The position numbers and the translations under genes are program-made. A stretch of 9,948 nt of DNA, taken from contig QMZP01000017.1 in NCBI GenBank assembly GCA_003663225.1, positions 1 through 9,948 of the forward strand, written 5' to 3'. The stretch is from Candidatus Aenigmatarchaeota archaeon. GTDB taxonomy: Archaea; Aenigmatarchaeota; Aenigmatarchaeia; QMZP01. The first letter of the stretch is position 1; each line of letters starts with the position of its first letter. Below are positions 8,233 to 9,948 of the stretch, one piece after another. The notes below the pieces were generated by a model, which was given only the letters and a program-made list of their open reading frames with translations, was not told the origin of the DNA and searched no databases.

Positions 8233-9923
8233 AAAGGGGGTCTGTGTTGCTGATAGCAACAGGCATCGTGCTATCTTTAGCGCTGCTCCATGCTTCCACG
8301 CCGCGTCATATAAACATCTATCAGAAAAGAGGGTTCTTCGAGATTTATTCTGAATATTCAGAGCCTGTGAATGATTCATTCAACATGACCGTAACGGTCA
8401 AGCCAGAAGTGGATATGAATAATATTATGGTAACACTTACAGACCCTGACGTCAAAGCTATAGGGAACAGGGAAATCCTGTTAGGGGACATGGAAAGAGG
8501 TCAAACCAACTCTGCCAGATTCGAAATGAAAAGGGCAAAGCCCACCATAGCAATAGACTTCACGATAAACGGAACAAGAAGCGATGCAGGGACAAAGGTC
8601 TCTGAGAGCAGGAAGTTCTATATTGGGGAAGTAGAGATAAAGGATGCCGATGAATTCACCAAAGTGGGTGGCAATACAATCGATATGACAGAATCAAAAA
8701 GGGATGTCATGGTTTCTGGTTCGTCTAACGCACTATTCATAGACGGGCAAGCAGTCTATATTGACAAAGACAATGTCACTGAACTGCCTGCAAAGAATGT
8801 CAGGGTCGAGCTCATAGCAGACCATATAATAGATTACCATCTGGCATGGTCTGAGACAGATGACAACGGGTTCTTCGCCTTCAATTCTACTGATGACGGC
8901 ACCCCTTTAATAGGCCCGCTCACGGCATACGTAAGGGTCTTCAGTGAATCTGATGTGTGTAGTGTTGGTATGAAAGAACTACTATTATGGAAAAGGTATT
9001 ATTATGACAGCAGGACCATGATGGTATTGGATTACAGGCATTATTTCATCAATATAACTACGGAAAAACGGGCCGCGTGGAGAATACACGAGAACATAGA
9101 AGACGAATACAGGCTTCTGAAAGAGAAGACAGGTTGGTCAAGGCCGCAGATAAGGGTCAACTATCCATCGGGGTTCTGCACACTGCCGGATAACACGGCA
9201 TGGCCGTGCTGGACCACCAACGACGAGATACATGTGCCTGATGAGCAGGCGTGGGACAGGACAACAATCCTGCACGAATATGCGCACGCTGTGATGTACA
9301 GCGCGTATGGTAACACTTTGCCCCATTTCTCGTGCCCGAGCCCACATTACATAAACAGCGAGTCTGACGGCGGCTGCGCACTACTCGAAGGCTGGGCGGA
9401 GTTCATGCAGAGCTCAGTGGACAATGATGCAGAAGGCACCACCGGACTTGGATGTGATTGGGGGCAGCAAAACATAGAGGATAATGACTGGCATATAGGG
9501 ATTGATTGCGAACACAACAACACGGGCGACATAGTCGAGGGGGCAGTAGCCAGCATATTCTGGGATATCTTCGATTCGAACCGCAGCCGTGACACGAATG
9601 CTCCGGGTACGGATGATGACAGGCTTTCCATGGGCCTGGACGAGATATTCACAGTCCTCTCCAACGACGAGCCCGACAACGTGCTCGATTTTTGGGACAG
9701 ATGGTTCGACACAGGCGACAATACAAGCACGGAGTACGACAACTGGGGGCCAATTGCAGAGATATTTGAAATGCACGGCATAGACAAATGCCCTGATAGG
9801 GATGGTGACGGATACGACAATTCAACCTGTGGCGGACACGATTGCAACGATTCTGATCCTGGCGTGAGCCCTGCAGCGAATGAGACATGCGGAGACGGCA
9901 TTGACAACAACAGCGACGGCTAG
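8229..9923 (+). CDS. Secreted or membrane-anchored zinc metallopeptidase with MopE-like C-terminal repeat
   Basis: The 564-residue protein starts with a signal or anchor helix (SVLLIATGIVLSLALLHA, 5-22). Residues 35-130 form a beta-rich domain similar to the upstream lipoprotein. A transthyretin/carboxypeptidase-regulatory-like segment ends in TDDNGFFAF. The peptidase core has ILHEYAHAVMY with His349, Glu350 and His353, then EGWAEF (387-392), whose Glu387 or Glu391 is the likely third zinc ligand as in gluzincins. Several Cys around it could be disulfides. Later come DIVEGAVASIFWDIFD and LDFWDRWFD. From Cys521 the tail reads DRDGDGYDNSTCGGHDCNDS, then DPGVSP and CGDGIDNNSDG, a Ca/metal-binding repeat of the MopE type. 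Many N-x-S/T sequons are present. The substrate is unknown. Stop is TAG at 9921-9923, interrupting the usual repeat ending; see findings. Confidence 0.88.
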   Translation: MKRGSVLLIATGIVLSLALLHASTPRHINIYQKRGFFEIYSEYSEPVNDSFNMTVTVKPEVDMNNIMVTLTDPDVKAIGNREILLGDMERGQTNSARFEMKRAKPTIAIDFTINGTRSDAGTKVSESRKFYIGEVEIKDADEFTKVGGNTIDMTESKRDVMVSGSSNALFIDGQAVYIDKDNVTELPAKNVRVELIADHIIDYHLAWSETDDNGFFAFNSTDDGTPLIGPLTAYVRVFSESDVCSVGMKELLLWKRYYYDSRTMMVLDYRHYFINITTEKRAAWRIHENIEDEYRLLKEKTGWSRPQIRVNYPSGFCTLPDNTAWPCWTTNDEIHVPDEQAWDRTTILHEYAHAVMYSAYGNTLPHFSCPSPHYINSESDGGCALLEGWAEFMQSSVDNDAEGTTGLGCDWGQQNIEDNDWHIGIDCEHNNTGDIVEGAVASIFWDIFDSNRSRDTNAPGTDDDRLSMGLDEIFTVLSNDEPDNVLDFWDRWFDTGDNTSTEYDNWGPIAEIFEMHGIDKCPDRDGDGYDNSTCGGHDCNDSDPGVSPAANETCGDGIDNNSDG

Positions 9924-9948
9924 GAGGATGAGTAGTGCCCTGTATACA

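Noticed and set aside
9921..9923. Pyrrolysine readthrough of TAG in the peptidase
   Set aside because: Three of the chaperone genes also end in TAG with only short extensions behind them, and no pyl genes are visible, so I treat it as a stop while noting the odd context.

Overview
The window looks archaeal. Ribosome-binding sites are of the GGTGA/GGAGGTGA type. AT-rich TATA-like boxes (TATTTAAA, TTTAAAAG) sit about 25 nt before predicted starts or short leaders. DnaK lacks the long insertion seen in Gram-negative Hsp70s, and the two exported proteins are rich in N-x-S/T sequons. The exact lineage cannot be fixed from sequence alone; a DPANN-like or euryarchaeal genome with bacterial-type chaperones fits.

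Layout. Bases 1-282 carry the 3' end of an unrecognised plus-strand gene with a winged-helix-like C-terminus. It converges on a six-gene minus-strand chaperone operon that reads, in transcription order, groES (6477) - groEL - hsp20 - grpE - dnaK - dnaJ (ends 327). Gaps are 11-95 nt, and most starts have a clear Shine-Dalgarno element. The operon thus encodes the group I chaperonin with its lid, a small heat-shock holdase, and the complete Hsp70 machine with J-protein and nucleotide-exchange factor: hold, refold and encapsulate in one transcript.

A 413-base divergent intergenic region (6478-6890) separates groES from a plus-strand winged-helix regulator (6891-7331), the obvious candidate heat-shock regulator. 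The region holds two TATA candidates, a perfect 7-bp inverted repeat at the predicted groES start site, a 10-bp exact inverted pair (ACTTAAGGTA) with one copy pointing to each gene, an 11-bp palindrome and a possible 47-residue ORF. Known CIRCE and HSR1-type operators were not found.

After the regulator comes a 358-base stretch with no convincing gene (7332-7689), containing short repeats and open-frame scraps that may be decayed coding sequence. A leaderless-looking promoter then drives two overlapping (ATGA) genes. The first is a small lipoprotein (7690-8232). The second is a 564-residue membrane-anchored or secreted zinc metallopeptidase (8229-9923) with HEYAH and EGWAEF motifs and a C-terminal MopE-like Asp/Cys repeat. 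The lipoprotein and the N-terminus of the peptidase appear to share a homologous beta-rich domain, suggesting a two-component surface module. The peptidase ends at an amber codon that interrupts its repeat motif.
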